A stretch of DNA of 64,000 nucleotides from Streptomyces zaomyceticus (lineage in GTDB: Bacteria; Actinomycetota; Actinomycetes; Streptomycetales; Streptomycetaceae), in contig NZ_BNBZ01000025.1 of NCBI RefSeq assembly GCF_014656215.1, forward strand, positions 39,258-103,257, written 5' to 3'. Made by a program: the position numbers and the translations under genes. Below the pieces are notes generated by a model. The model was not told where the DNA came from, searched no databases, and worked only from the letters and a program-made list of their open reading frames with translations. Below, piece by piece: positions 33,683-43,729 of this stretch (its first letter is position 1; each line of letters starts with the position of its first letter).

Positions 33683-34432
33683 ATGTCAGACGAAGCGCGT
33701 CCTCCTCGTACCGCCGTGGTGATCCCGGCGGCCGGACGGGGCGTACGCCTCGGCCCGGGCGCCCCCAAGGCGCTGCGCACGCTGAACGGCACCCCCATGC
33801 TCATCCACGCCGTCCGAGCGATGGCCGCCTCCCGCGCGGTCTCGCTCGTCGTCGTGGTCGCACCGTCCGACGGCGCTGCCGAGGTCAAGAACCTCCTCGA
33901 CGCCCACGCCCTCCCCGAACGGACCGACTACCTCGTCGTCCCCGGCGGCGAGACCCGCCAGGAGTCCGTCCACCTCGGACTCCAGGCGCTTCCCGAGGGC
34001 ATCGGCACCGTCCTCGTCCACGACGCGGCCCGCCCGCTCGTCCCCGTCGACACCGTGGACGCCGTGATCGAGGCCGTACGGGACGGGGCGGTCGCCGTCG
34101 TCCCCGCGCTGCCCGTCGCGGACACCGTCAAGGAGGTCGAGCCGGCCGAGAAGCCGGGAGACCCCGAGCAGGTCGTCGCCACCCCCGTCCGGGCCCGGCT
34201 CCGTGCCGTCCAGACCCCGCAGGGCTTCGACCACGACACCCTGGTCAACGCCCACGCCACCATCGCCCTCACCGGTGAGGGCGCCACCGACGACGCCGGC
34301 ATGGTCGAGCGGCTCGGCGCGCCCGTCGTCGTCGTGCCCGGCCACGAAGAGGCCTTCAAGGTGACCCGCCCCCTCGACCTCGTCCTCGCCGAGGCCGTAC
34401 TCGCCCGCAGGAGGGCCAACGATGGCTTCTGA
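33683..34432 (+). CDS. ispD: 2-C-methyl-D-erythritol 4-phosphate cytidylyltransferase
   Basis: 249 aa from ATG 33683 (GGAG nine bases upstream). It transfers CMP from CTP to MEP in isoprenoid precursor synthesis. Signatures: nucleotide loop VVIPAAGRGVRLGPGAPKAL, VVPGGETRQESVHLGLQAL, VHDAARPLVP, and RLRAVQTPQGFDHDTL. Overlaps ispF by 11 bp. Confidence 0.96.
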   Translation: MSDEARPPRTAVVIPAAGRGVRLGPGAPKALRTLNGTPMLIHAVRAMAASRAVSLVVVVAPSDGAAEVKNLLDAHALPERTDYLVVPGGETRQESVHLGLQALPEGIGTVLVHDAARPLVPVDTVDAVIEAVRDGAVAVVPALPVADTVKEVEPAEKPGDPEQVVATPVRARLRAVQTPQGFDHDTLVNAHATIALTGEGATDDAGMVERLGAPVVVVPGHEEAFKVTRPLDLVLAEAVLARRRANDGF

Positions 34433-34943
34433 GAACCACCCGAACACCCCCGTGCTGCCCCGCACCGGCATCGGCACCGACGTCCACGCCTTCGAGAAGG
34501 GCCGCGAACTCTGGTGCGCGGGCCTCCTCTGGGACGACTCCGCGAGCGACGGGTACGGCCTCGCCGGGCACTCCGACGGAGACGTCGCCGCCCACGCGGC
34601 CTGCGACGCGCTCTTCTCCGCCGCCGGCGTCGGCGACCTCGGCGCCCATTTCGGCACCTCCCGCCCCGAGTGGTCCGGCGCCTCCGGCGTCACCCTTCTC
34701 GCGGAGGCCGCCCGGATCGTCCGCGCCGAGGGGTACGAGATCGGCAACATCGCCGTGCAGGTCATCGGCGTCCGCCCCAAGGTCGGCAAGCGGCGCGACG
34801 AGGCCCAGAAGGCGCTGAGCGAGGCGGCCGGCGCACCGGTCTCCGTCTCCGGCACCACGACGGACGGGCTCGGACTGACCGGCCGGGCCGAGGGCCTCGC
34901 GGCGCTCGCGACGGCTCTCGTGTACCCGGTGGCCCGCGGGTGA
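34422..34943 (+). CDS. ispF: 2-C-methyl-D-erythritol 2,4-cyclodiphosphate synthase
   Basis: 173 aa, trimeric zinc enzyme that cyclises CDP-ME-2P with loss of CMP. Zinc ligands and active-site motifs are visible: TGIGTDVHAFEKG, LAGHSDGDVAAHAACDALFS, and TTTDGLGLTGRAEG near the end. Coupled to ispD, which is the usual arrangement for this pathway pair. Confidence 0.97.
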   Translation: MASENHPNTPVLPRTGIGTDVHAFEKGRELWCAGLLWDDSASDGYGLAGHSDGDVAAHAACDALFSAAGVGDLGAHFGTSRPEWSGASGVTLLAEAARIVRAEGYEIGNIAVQVIGVRPKVGKRRDEAQKALSEAAGAPVSVSGTTTDGLGLTGRAEGLAALATALVYPVARG

Positions 34944-34993
34944 CGAGCCCGGCCGGACCGCCGCCGCCGCGTTCCGGGGCGTCGGTCGTCACG

Positions 34994-35027
34994 TTCACCG
35001 GTACCGGCATCCACCGGTACCGGTGAA
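34994..35027. terminator. Hairpin after ispF, no U-tract
   Basis: A perfect 14-bp inverted repeat (34994-35007 with 35014-35027, core CCGGTACCGG) with loop CATCCA. The plus strand lacks the following T-run, a common form of terminator in Streptomyces. Confidence 0.6.
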
Positions 35028-35078
35028 AAACGTCGCCGGAGACGGGGAACAGGTATCGGGGCACTACCACACGCCCAC

Positions 35079-35093
35079 TACCCTGGAGTGGTG
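35079..35093 (+). promoter_or_regulatory. Likely leaderless promoter of cysS
   Basis: TACCCT (35079-35084) ends seven bases before the GTG at 35091. GGAG is only two bases from that GTG, too close to serve as a ribosome site, so transcription probably starts at the start codon. Confidence 0.45.
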
Positions 35094-36491
35094 ACTATTC
35101 GCCTGTACGACACCAGCGCCCGGCAGATCCGTGACTTCACCCCGCTCACGCCGGGCCAGGTCTCGATCTACCTCTGTGGTGCCACCGTCCAGGCGGCCCC
35201 GCACATCGGCCACATCCGTTCGGGGCTGAACTTCGACATCATGCGCCGCTGGTTCGCGTACCGCGGCTACGACGTCACGTTCATCCGCAACGTCACCGAC
35301 ATCGACGACAAGATCATTGCCAAGGGCGCGGACCAGGGCCGCCCCTGGTGGTCCATCGGCTACGAGAACGAGCGCGCGTTCAACGCGGGCTACGACGCGC
35401 TCGGTTGCCTGCCGCCCACCTACGAGCCCCGCGCCACCGGGCACGTCCCCGAGATGATCGAGATGATGCGCGGCCTCATCGAGCGCGGTCACGCGTACGA
35501 GGCCGACGGCAGCGTCTACTTCGACGTGCGCTCCTTCCCGGGCTACCTGGAGCTGTCCAACCAGGACATCGACGACCTGCGGCAGCCCGCCGAGGACGGC
35601 ATCACCGGCAAGCGCGACCCGCGCGACTTCGCGATGTGGAAGGCGACCAAGCCGGGCGAGCCCGACTGGGAGACCCCGTGGGGCCGCGGCCGCCCCGGCT
35701 GGCACCTGGAGTGCTCGGCCATGGCCCACAAGTACCTGGGCTCCGCCTTCGACATCCACGGCGGCGGCCTCGACCTGATCTTCCCGCACCACGAGAACGA
35801 GATCGCCCAGGCCAAGGCCTACGGCGACGAGTTCGCGCGGTACTGGGTGCACAACGCCTGGGTCACCATGAGCGGCGAGAAGATGTCGAAGTCGCTCGGC
35901 AACAGCGTGCTGGTGTCCGAGATGGTGAAGAACTGGCGCCCCATCGTCCTCCGCTACTACCTGGGCACCCCTCACTACCGCTCGATGATCGAGTACAGCG
36001 AGGAGTCCCTGCGCGAGGCCGAGTCGGCGTTCGCCCGGATCGAGGGCTTCATCCAGCGCGCCACCGAGAAGGCGGGCAAGGACGTCGCCCCCGCCGCCGA
36101 GGTGCCGCCGGCCTTCGCCGAGGCCATGGACGACGACCTGGGCGTGCCGCACGCGCTCGCGATCATCCACACCACCGTCCGCCAGGGCAACAGCGCCCTC
36201 GCCGCGGACGACAAGGACGAGGCCATCGCCCGCCTCGCCGAGGTCCGTGTCATGCTCGGCGTCCTCGGCCTCGACCCGCTCGACCCGCACTGGGCCGAGG
36301 AGACCGGTGGCGGCGAAGAGCTCCACGGCGCCGTCGACACCCTCGTACGCCTCGTGCTCGAGCAGCGCGAGTCGGCCCGTGAGCGCAAGGACTGGGCGAC
36401 CGCGGACGCGATCCGCGACCAGCTCAACCAGTCCGGCCTCGCCATCGAGGACAGCCCCGACGGACCCCGCTGGACGCTGGGCAACCGTTAG
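35091..36491 (+). CDS. cysS: Cysteinyl-tRNA synthetase
   Basis: 466 aa from the GTG at 35091 (another GTG at 35088 would add one residue). Class I synthetase: HIGH-type motif QAAPHIGHIRSGLNF, zinc-binding Cys/His in IYLCGATVQ, HLECSAMAHKYLG and HHENEIAQAKAY, and KMSKS-type GEKMSKSLGNS. It charges tRNA-Cys. Also related to MshC of mycothiol synthesis, but the tRNA-anticodon region at the C-terminus identifies CysS. Confidence 0.97.
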   Translation: MTIRLYDTSARQIRDFTPLTPGQVSIYLCGATVQAAPHIGHIRSGLNFDIMRRWFAYRGYDVTFIRNVTDIDDKIIAKGADQGRPWWSIGYENERAFNAGYDALGCLPPTYEPRATGHVPEMIEMMRGLIERGHAYEADGSVYFDVRSFPGYLELSNQDIDDLRQPAEDGITGKRDPRDFAMWKATKPGEPDWETPWGRGRPGWHLECSAMAHKYLGSAFDIHGGGLDLIFPHHENEIAQAKAYGDEFARYWVHNAWVTMSGEKMSKSLGNSVLVSEMVKNWRPIVLRYYLGTPHYRSMIEYSEESLREAESAFARIEGFIQRATEKAGKDVAPAAEVPPAFAEAMDDDLGVPHALAIIHTTVRQGNSALAADDKDEAIARLAEVRVMLGVLGLDPLDPHWAEETGGGEELHGAVDTLVRLVLEQRESARERKDWATADAIRDQLNQSGLAIEDSPDGPRWTLGNR

Positions 36492-36590
36492 AAGACGTGC
36501 CGCTCGGGGCTCCGGGCGGCACACTTCAGTTACAGACCTTGTACGCGGGCCGAGTACGCCTCCGTACGCAACACCGAGGATTAGGTAGTC

Positions 36591-37547
36591 ATGGCCGGGA
36601 ACAGCCAGCGCAGGAACCGTCGCACGTCCAACAAGAAGGGTGCGACGATCGGCAGCGGTGGCCAGCGGCGCAAGGGCCTCGAAGGCAAGGGCCCGACGCC
36701 CAAGGCCGAGGCCCGCAAGGGCCACAAGGCATACCGCGTCTCCAACGCGATGGCCCGCAACGTGGCCAAGCGCAAGCCCGTCGTCCGCCGCGGCGGCAAG
36801 GGCCAGTCCGAGATGGTCGTCGGCCGCAACCCGGTCTTCGAGGCCCTGCGCGACGGCGTGCCCGCCACGACCCTGTACGTGCAGCAGTTCATCGACAACG
36901 ACGAGCGCGTGCGCGAGGCCCTGAACCTCGCCACCGGCCGCGGCAACATCAACATCATGGAGGCGCCGCGCCCCGAGCTCGACCGGATGACGAACGGCCT
37001 CAACCACCAGGGCCTCGTCCTCCAGGTCCCGCCGTACGAGTACGCGCACCCCGAGGACCTCGTCACGGCCGCGTTCGACGACCACGACGACCCGCTGATC
37101 GTCGCCCTCGACGGCATCACCGACCCGCGCAACCTCGGCGCCGTCGTCCGCTCCGTCGCCGCCTTCGGCGGCCACGGCGTCGTCGTCCCCGAGCGCCGCG
37201 CCGCCGGTATGACCGCCGGTGCCTGGAAGACCTCGGCCGGCACCGCCGCCCGTACCCCGGTCGCCCGCGCCACCAACCTGACGCGCTGCCTGGAGCAGTA
37301 CCAGAAGGCCGGTGTCACGGTCGTCGGCCTCGCCGCCGACGGCGACCGCGACGTGCACGAGCTGGAGGAGCTGGGCGGTCCGGTCGTCATCGTCGTCGGC
37401 TCCGAGGGCAAGGGCCTGTCCCGCCTCGTCGGCGAGACCTGCGACTTCCTCGTCCGCATCCCGATGCCGGGCGGCGCCGAGTCGCTCAACGCCGGTGTCG
37501 CCGCCGGTGTCGTGCTCTACGAGGCCGCACGCCGCCGGATGGCCTGA
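36591..37547 (+). CDS. rlmB: 23S rRNA (guanosine-2'-O-) methyltransferase RlmB
   Basis: 318 aa. A basic Lys/Arg-rich N-terminal tail (residues 1-65) leads to the SpoU substrate-binding domain (VVGRNPVFEALRDGVPATTL) and the SpoU/TrmH knotted domain with motif 1 LDGITDPRNLGAVVRS, motif 2 IVVGSEGKGLSRLV and motif 3 IPMPGGAESLNAGVAA. It methylates G2251 in the ribosomal P-loop. Immediately downstream of cysS, a common arrangement. Confidence 0.95.
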   Translation: MAGNSQRRNRRTSNKKGATIGSGGQRRKGLEGKGPTPKAEARKGHKAYRVSNAMARNVAKRKPVVRRGGKGQSEMVVGRNPVFEALRDGVPATTLYVQQFIDNDERVREALNLATGRGNINIMEAPRPELDRMTNGLNHQGLVLQVPPYEYAHPEDLVTAAFDDHDDPLIVALDGITDPRNLGAVVRSVAAFGGHGVVVPERRAAGMTAGAWKTSAGTAARTPVARATNLTRCLEQYQKAGVTVVGLAADGDRDVHELEELGGPVVIVVGSEGKGLSRLVGETCDFLVRIPMPGGAESLNAGVAAGVVLYEAARRRMA

Positions 37548-37579
37548 CCCGAACGGGTCACTCCCGGCCGTGGCGTGAT

Positions 37580-37613
37580 CTTGACGGGTCTCGGACATTT
37601 CCCATCCGTCAAG
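37580..37613. promoter_or_regulatory. Inverted repeat between rlmB and doxX
   Basis: CTTGACGG (37580-37587) and CCGTCAAG (37606-37613) are perfect 8-bp arms 18 bp apart, 32 bp before the doxX start. May terminate rlmB or be an operator for doxX. Confidence 0.4.
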
Positions 37614-37644
37614 GCAGTGTCCTAAACCCAGATCACTCGGTTAG

Positions 37645-39243
37645 ATGAGTGTGGACACCAGAACGCCCCGGCCGGGGTTCGACGATCAGCCCGCGTTGAG
37701 CATGGTCAAGGTGGATTCCGATCCCGCCCAGGTGATCGTGAACCACGCCAGCTTCCGTGTGCGGCTCGCGCCCGCCGTGCAGCCGAAGATCGGCGCAGGC
37801 GCCCGCGCCGCAGCCCTGTCCGGGGCCGCGGCCGGAGCGGGCGGCGCACGCCGCCGTCCCGTCGTATGGACCGGAAAGTCCTCACCGGGCGCCACCGGCC
37901 TCCTCCAGGCCGTGCGCGAGTCCTCCGTCTCCACGCTCGACCCGGCCGTCGGTCACGGCGGGCACGGTGGTCACCCGGGTCTGGACGCGGGCTCCACCCA
38001 GGCCATCCCCCGTTTCGACGAGACGATGCCCAACCCCGTGGTGACGGCCGACTCCGGCCCGCTGCTGCCGCCGATGCGCCGCGCCGAGGGCGCGTACGAC
38101 GAGGTGTACGACCTCCGGCCCGAGACCGGCGGCGGAACGGACGCGTACGAGGACGAGACGGCCGACGGCCGGCCGCAGCGCCACGGACAGGACACCGTCC
38201 GGCACGCCTACTACCCCGGCCGCCGGATGAACCTCGGCGTCGTCCTCCTCCCGCTCCGCGTCTTCCTCGGCTTCATCTCCATCTACGCGGGCATGGGCAA
38301 GCTCTGCGACCCCGTCTACTTCGACGGCGGCGAGCGCGGCTCCATGGTGAAGTGGCTCAACTCCCTCCACCCCTGGGCCCTCGCCGAACCGCTCCGCGAC
38401 TTCGCCCTCCAGCACCCCGTCGGCGCCGGACTCACCGTCGCCTTCCTCCAGGTCGTCGTCGGCGTCCTCACCGTCCTCGGACTCTGGCAGCGGGTCGCCG
38501 CCGTCGTCGGTGCCATGCTCTCCGCCGCGCTCATCCTGACCGTCAGCTGGAAGACCGTCCCGGTCTACGACTCCGCCGACATCATCTATCTGGCCGCCTG
38601 GTCCCCGCTGATCATCGCCGGCGCCCCCGTCTACTCGCTCGACGGCCGCCTCGCCGGAGAGGCCTGGCGCACCCTCGGCCCGCGCGCCGACCTCTGGGAC
38701 CTCCGCCGGCGCGTGATGCGCCGCAGCACCCTGCTCGCCTCCGTCGTCGTCGGTCTCACCCTGCTCATCGGCTCCGTCCTCGGCGGCGCCGTCCGCTCCA
38801 CCGAGATGGTCACCGTCCCGGGCCCCAACGACGACCCGATCAACCACCTCCCGGGCCGGCCGCTCCCCACGGAGCCGACGCGCCGCGCCCCCTCCTCCCA
38901 GGCCGCGTCCAGCACGCCCGCCCCCGCCGCGACCAGCGAGGCCCCGGCGGAGCGCGAGGAGACGCAGGAGGCGTCCCGTCCCACCGAGACCACCCGCGAG
39001 TCCACCCGGACCCAGGAGCAGCGTCCGACGGCCACGCAGGGCAGCAGCACCGGCGGCAGCAGCCGTACGCCCACCCAGTCCAAGCCGGCCCCGCCGCCGT
39101 CCACCAGCGACAGCCCGACCACCACGGGCGGCACGTCGGGCGGCGGCTCAGGCGGCGGTTCGACCGGCTCGCCGGGCACGCCGTCCGAGAGCGGCTCGAC
39201 GTCGGGCGGGGCGAGGAACCCGATCGGCGGCCTGCTGGGCTGA
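37645..39243 (+). CDS. DoxX family membrane protein with long disordered ends
   Basis: 532 aa. Residues 1-190 are soluble, Pro/Ala/Gly/Asp-rich and probably disordered. Residues about 195-375 form four membrane helices of the DoxX type (VVLLPLRVFLGFISIYAGMG, GAGLTVAFLQVVVGVLTVLG, VGAMLSAALILTVSWKTVPV, ASVVVGLTLLIGSVLGGAV). The last 130 residues are Ser/Thr/Pro/Gly-rich, like a wall-spanning stalk. DoxX proteins are linked to membrane redox and detoxification complexes. Actinobacterial members often carry such tails. Confidence 0.85.
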   Translation: MSVDTRTPRPGFDDQPALSMVKVDSDPAQVIVNHASFRVRLAPAVQPKIGAGARAAALSGAAAGAGGARRRPVVWTGKSSPGATGLLQAVRESSVSTLDPAVGHGGHGGHPGLDAGSTQAIPRFDETMPNPVVTADSGPLLPPMRRAEGAYDEVYDLRPETGGGTDAYEDETADGRPQRHGQDTVRHAYYPGRRMNLGVVLLPLRVFLGFISIYAGMGKLCDPVYFDGGERGSMVKWLNSLHPWALAEPLRDFALQHPVGAGLTVAFLQVVVGVLTVLGLWQRVAAVVGAMLSAALILTVSWKTVPVYDSADIIYLAAWSPLIIAGAPVYSLDGRLAGEAWRTLGPRADLWDLRRRVMRRSTLLASVVVGLTLLIGSVLGGAVRSTEMVTVPGPNDDPINHLPGRPLPTEPTRRAPSSQAASSTPAPAATSEAPAEREETQEASRPTETTRESTRTQEQRPTATQGSSTGGSSRTPTQSKPAPPPSTSDSPTTTGGTSGGGSGGGSTGSPGTPSESGSTSGGARNPIGGLLG

Positions 39244-39276
39244 CGGCCCGTCCGTACGGCACACAGGGCCCGAAAC

Positions 39277-39324
39277 ACGGGAAGGGCGGTACCGCGTCAT
39301 GCGACGCGGTACCGCCCTTCCCGT
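39277..39324. terminator. Bidirectional terminator with a 22-bp stem
   Basis: A perfect 22-bp inverted repeat (39277-39298 with 39303-39324) with loop ATGC, core GGGCGGTACCGC. It lies between convergent genes and serves both. Confidence 0.85.
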
Positions 39325-39338
39325 ATGCCCGACGGCGC

Positions 39339-40055
39339 TCAGCCCCGCTGCGCGGCGAGCTCCTTCGCGGCCTCGGTGAGGTCCTTGGCGGTGTCGATGG
39401 CCCTCCAGTACGCCCCCTGGGGCAGCGGGAAGCCGGCCAGGCGCTGCTCACGGGCGAGCCGGGGGAAGGTGGTGCGCTCGTGGTCGCCGAGGTCGGGCAG
39501 CAGCTCCGTGAAGGCCGCGGAGAAGACGTACACACCGGCGTTGATGAGGAACGGCGACGGCGGCGCCTCGATGAAGTCGGTGATGTGCCCGAACGTGTCG
39601 GTCTCGACGGCGCCCCACGGGATCCGGGGGCGGGCCAGGGCGAGGGTGGCGAGGGCGTCGCGCTCCGCGTGGAAGGCGGCCATCTCGCGCAGCGAGAAAC
39701 GGGTCCAGATGTCGCCGTTGGTGGCGTACCAGGGCTGGTCCGGCGAGGGCAGATGCGCGGCGGCGTACTTGAGGCCGCCACCTCGGCCCAGCGGCTCGGT
39801 CTCGACGACCGTGGTCACCTTGAGCGGAAGGTCGGCGCCGTCGAGCCACTCCTGGAGCACCTCGGCGAGATGGCCGCAGGAGACGACGGCGTCGGTCACG
39901 CCCTCGGCGGCCAGCCAGGAAAGCTGATGACCGATGATCGGGGTCCCGGTGCCCGGGATCTCGACCATCGGCTTGGGGCGGTCGTCGGTGTAGGGGCGCA
40001 GCCGAGAGCCCTGGCCGCCCGCCAGGACCACGGCCTGCGTCGGAGAGGTGTGCAT
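39339..40055 (-). CDS. NDP-sugar pyrophosphorylase-like nucleotidyltransferase
   Basis: 238 aa. Nucleotide-binding signature QAVVLAGGQGSRLRPYTDDR followed by KPMVEIPGTGTPIIGHQL, and the sugar-phosphate side YATNGDIWTRFSL and FLINAGVYVFSAAF. This is the glucose-1-phosphate/mannose-1-phosphate nucleotidyltransferase fold, complete but short. It probably makes an activated sugar for cell-wall or glycan use; the sugar is not inferable. Confidence 0.88.
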   Translation of the reverse strand: MHTSPTQAVVLAGGQGSRLRPYTDDRPKPMVEIPGTGTPIIGHQLSWLAAEGVTDAVVSCGHLAEVLQEWLDGADLPLKVTTVVETEPLGRGGGLKYAAAHLPSPDQPWYATNGDIWTRFSLREMAAFHAERDALATLALARPRIPWGAVETDTFGHITDFIEAPPSPFLINAGVYVFSAAFTELLPDLGDHERTTFPRLAREQRLAGFPLPQGAYWRAIDTAKDLTEAAKELAAQRG

Positions 40056-40197
40056 AGGGGGAACGATAGGCGCCCCGTACGCGAGAGGTCCGGACGTACG
40101 GGGCCGGGACTGCGCGAGGTCCGGACGCGGGGGTCCGGACGCGCGACGTGGCTCAGTGTCCGAGGCTCAGTGTCCGACTGCTCAGCGGCTCGGCTGC

Positions 40198-40608
40198 TCA
40201 GCTCGCGCGCATCACGCCGGTGGCGTACGCGGTGTCGCAGACCGGGCGGGAGTAGGACTGGGCGCGGGAGGGGCCGTACTGCTCGACGGCGGCGCGGCCG
40301 AGGGAGCGGGCGATGGACATGCAGTGCTTGGCGAGGGAGGGCCGGTTCTCCACCTCGCGCTGGAGGTGGGTGAGGGCCGTGCCGGGGTCCTTCTCCTGGA
40401 GCTCGGCCAGGAGCTGGTCGCGCAGAATGTCCTGCGGGGCACGGGACTTGGCCCGGACGGAGACCTCGGAGGAGGATGCCGTGAGCTGGGTCCCGGAGTC
40501 CTGGCCGGCCCACGGAACGGCGGACACCGCGAGCGTTCCCGAGAGCACCAGGACGACGGGCAGGACGAGGGCGAGAGAGCGGCCGATTCGGCGGGCAGTG
40601 TGCGTCAC
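40198..40608 (-). CDS. Hypothetical secreted protein
   Basis: 136 aa. Signal peptide RIGRSLALVLPVVLVLSGTL with cleavage near VSAVPWA. The mature part has a helical region (ILRDQLLAELQEKDPGTALT) and two cysteines (KHCMSIARS, RPVCDTAYA) that may form a disulfide. No known domain recognised; conserved next to msiK in related species as far as I recall. The same-strand gap to msiK's terminator is 160 bp. Confidence 0.7.
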   Translation of the reverse strand: MTHTARRIGRSLALVLPVVLVLSGTLAVSAVPWAGQDSGTQLTASSSEVSVRAKSRAPQDILRDQLLAELQEKDPGTALTHLQREVENRPSLAKHCMSIARSLGRAAVEQYGPSRAQSYSRPVCDTAYATGVMRAS

Positions 40609-40771
40609 GCAGGCGAGCGTAGCGGGCGGTAGTGATATGGCGACATTTAGTCACTCTCGCGGGGGATGGTTCGAAGTGGCTTTTCGAATCCCGTGTTGAC
40701 GCGCGGGGTGGGGTCGGGCCCGGAATGCCGGGGTTTTCGGCGGTAAACCCCCAGAGACACTCCCACTGAGG

Positions 40772-40810
40772 CGAACGGCCCCGCACCCGTGAAGGATGCG
40801 GGGCCGTTCG
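40772..40810 (-). terminator. Terminator after msiK
   Basis: CGAACGGCCCCGCA (40772-40785) pairs perfectly with 40797-40810 around an 11-base loop, 23 bp beyond the msiK stop. Confidence 0.75.
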
Positions 40811-40833
40811 GCCACACCGGGAGCCGTCGAGGC

Positions 40834-41931
<1,098 letters not shown>

Positions 41932-42098
41932 GGTGATGTGTCCCTTCACCGGCAGGAACGTGCCGGACGATCCGAGTAAAGGAAGGATTGAGGTCTAGTC
42001 CACCTGGATGAACTCCACGTGACGCTACCTGGCGCCGCCCGATCTGTCAGCACTCCGCAGCGGGTGAGATTTCCGACCGCTCCCGGGACGTCGTTGGT

Positions 42099-42104
42099 TA
42101 CACT
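42099..42104 (+). promoter_or_regulatory. Probable -10 of tRNA-Thr
   Basis: TACACT lies 9 bases before the mature tRNA 5' end. A clear -35 is not visible. Confidence 0.4.
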
Positions 42105-42113
42105 GCACTCGCT

Positions 42114-42187
42114 GCCTCCTTAGCTCAGCTGGCCAGAGCACCGCTCTTGTAAAGCGGGGGTCGTCGGTTCGAACCCGACAGGGGGCT
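42114..42187 (+). tRNA. tRNA-Thr (UGU anticodon)
   Basis: 74 nt cloverleaf. Acceptor GCCTCCT pairs with AGGGGGC with one G-U pair, the anticodon stem CCGCT/AGCGG closes loop CTTGTAA with anticodon TGT, and the T arm contains GGTTCGAACCC. The discriminator base is T and CCA is not encoded. Confidence 0.95.
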
Positions 42188-42201
42188 CAAGGTAGGAAAC
42201 G

Positions 42202-42237
42202 CGAAGACCCCCGACCGATCTTGGTTGGGGGTCTTCG
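42202..42237 (+). terminator. Terminator after tRNA-Thr
   Basis: GAAGACCCCCGACC pairs with GGTTGGGGGTCTTC (one G-U) around GATCTT, 15 bp after the tRNA. Confidence 0.75.
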
Positions 42238-42342
42238 ACATCTACGGGTGACATCAACGGCGCCGGTCGGCCGAGGACGACTACGAGCGCGCGGAGCGAA
42301 ATGCGGATGCCGGCTCCCGGGCCTGCCGGGCAGGATCACGCC

Positions 42343-42624
42343 ATGTCGACCGACGTCAGCGGAATGATCGAGTGCCGTCCGGGGGCCCGGCTGTGGGGCG
42401 TGGACGATGAGGACACCGTCTGGGAAGCGGGCATCGACCTCTTCCTGCTGAACAGGGGCAACGCCTACGACGGTCTGGCCTGCCTCTTCGGGGTCCGCAA
42501 CTACTTCGGCTTCCGCCCGCTTGCCGAGGACCGTGGCTTCCCGGACGACGCGTCGGAAGGGCTGCGTAGCCTCGGCGAAATCCACGGCGCGGAGAACGTG
42601 CGTCTTGTCGTCTGGTTCCACTGA
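42343..42624 (+). CDS. Hypothetical protein
   Basis: 93 aa from ATG 42343. A compact mixed alpha/beta sequence with DDEDTVWEAGIDLFLLNRGN, CLFGVRNYFGFRPLAEDRG and a C-terminal NVRLVVWFH. No signal peptide or membrane segment. I do not recognise the family. It is the first gene after tRNA-Thr, at the start of a variable segment. Confidence 0.6.
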   Translation: MSTDVSGMIECRPGARLWGVDDEDTVWEAGIDLFLLNRGNAYDGLACLFGVRNYFGFRPLAEDRGFPDDASEGLRSLGEIHGAENVRLVVWFH

Positions 42625-42769
42625 CTCAACCCCATGCTGAACGTGGGGTTGAGCCAGACCCTGTGTCCGCTCCACGGTGGGAGGGTCGACGGCAGACGGG
42701 GCGGGAGCTGAGCTTGAGGGGTGGGATGAGATGCGCGCCAGGGCTAGGGTGCGGCAGGGGAGGTGGGAG

Positions 42770-42958
42770 ATGGCAGGCAAGAGCGAGTGGCAGAACCACC
42801 CGCATGGGTACCTCGTGATCCTTACGCTTCTACTGGTCTTCTTGATCGTCGAGGACGACACCGTCACCCGGATCCTCCTGGGCTGGGGGCTCTTCTCGGG
42901 TGCCGTCGTCTACGGGCGCGAGTGGGCGAAACGTAGTAGCCGGAAGGCCACTGACTGA
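42770..42958 (+). CDS. Small two-helix membrane protein
   Basis: 62 aa from ATG 42770 with GGAGGTGG upstream. Hydrophobic helices YLVILTLLLVFLIV and ILLGWGLFSGAVVY are separated by the acidic turn EDDTVTR; the end is basic. Function unknown. Confidence 0.6.
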   Translation: MAGKSEWQNHPHGYLVILTLLLVFLIVEDDTVTRILLGWGLFSGAVVYGREWAKRSSRKATD

Positions 42959-43096
42959 TCCGGCCAGTTCCGCGCATCGGCGCCGGTTCTCGCGAGGGAG
43001 AGGTGTGCGAGCGGTCCTCGGTCAGGGGCGGTTCGCCGGACCCCAACTTCCATTGGTTGCGCAGGTGAAGCGCAGGGCTGTCATCCCGTCGTTCGT

Positions 43097-43645
43097 TCAC
43101 TCCGCGATTCGGGAGGCGGCCTGTTCCCAGGGGGTCGGCTCTTTCGTGTCCTCGTCATCGGCGGCGTCTTCCCGGTACCAGCCCTTTTCGGCGAGCCAGG
43201 TTTCGAGCCACTCGGCCAGGCTTTCTCCGTCGACGAACCAGGCGGTGGCTCCGTCGTCGTCAATGGCGTTCGGTTCGAAGAGGAGGACCGGGGCGGTTTC
43301 GGTGCGGCAGTCCACCGCGGCGTACATGGCGCAGCCCCAGTCGATGATCGGCAGTACGCCCGCCGGCCAGTACGGTGTCGCGTCCTCGGCCGAGGCGGAT
43401 CGTTCGGACCGGTACTCGCTCAGCACCGTGCGTCCTGACCCGACGAGCGGGAGAAGCTGGTAGTCGGGGCCCCAGCCACCGTTGGCGACGTCCCGATACA
43501 GACTCGCCAGCAGGGGCGGGAGCCCGAAGCCGAGTGCTGCCTCTGCCGAGGCGAGCTCCTCGGCGGTGGCGGCGGGAGGCAAGGTCGTGGAAGTGGCCTT
43601 GGCCTTCGCCGTTACGCGGGCGACGAGATCTTCGAGGGGTGTCAT
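43097..43645 (-). CDS. SUKH (SMI1/KNR4) family protein
   Basis: 182 aa. The SUKH fold markers are TAEELASAEAALGFGLPPLL, SLYRDVANGGWGPDYQLLPL and the Trp-containing ends PIIDWGCAMYAAVDC and ESLAEWLETWLAEKGWY. In bacteria these proteins are often immunity proteins to polymorphic toxins. No toxin gene is adjacent, so here it could be an orphan immunity gene or serve another role. Divergent from the lipoprotein gene (84 bp). Confidence 0.85.
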   Translation of the reverse strand: MTPLEDLVARVTAKAKATSTTLPPAATAEELASAEAALGFGLPPLLASLYRDVANGGWGPDYQLLPLVGSGRTVLSEYRSERSASAEDATPYWPAGVLPIIDWGCAMYAAVDCRTETAPVLLFEPNAIDDDGATAWFVDGESLAEWLETWLAEKGWYREDAADDEDTKEPTPWEQAASRIAE

Positions 43646-43729
43646 GTGCGCGATCTTGGCAGCCGCCTACGACATCGATGGGTGAACGAGGGTGCGGAAC
43701 CGTTCACTTGGTCCCAGCGTCGAAAGGCC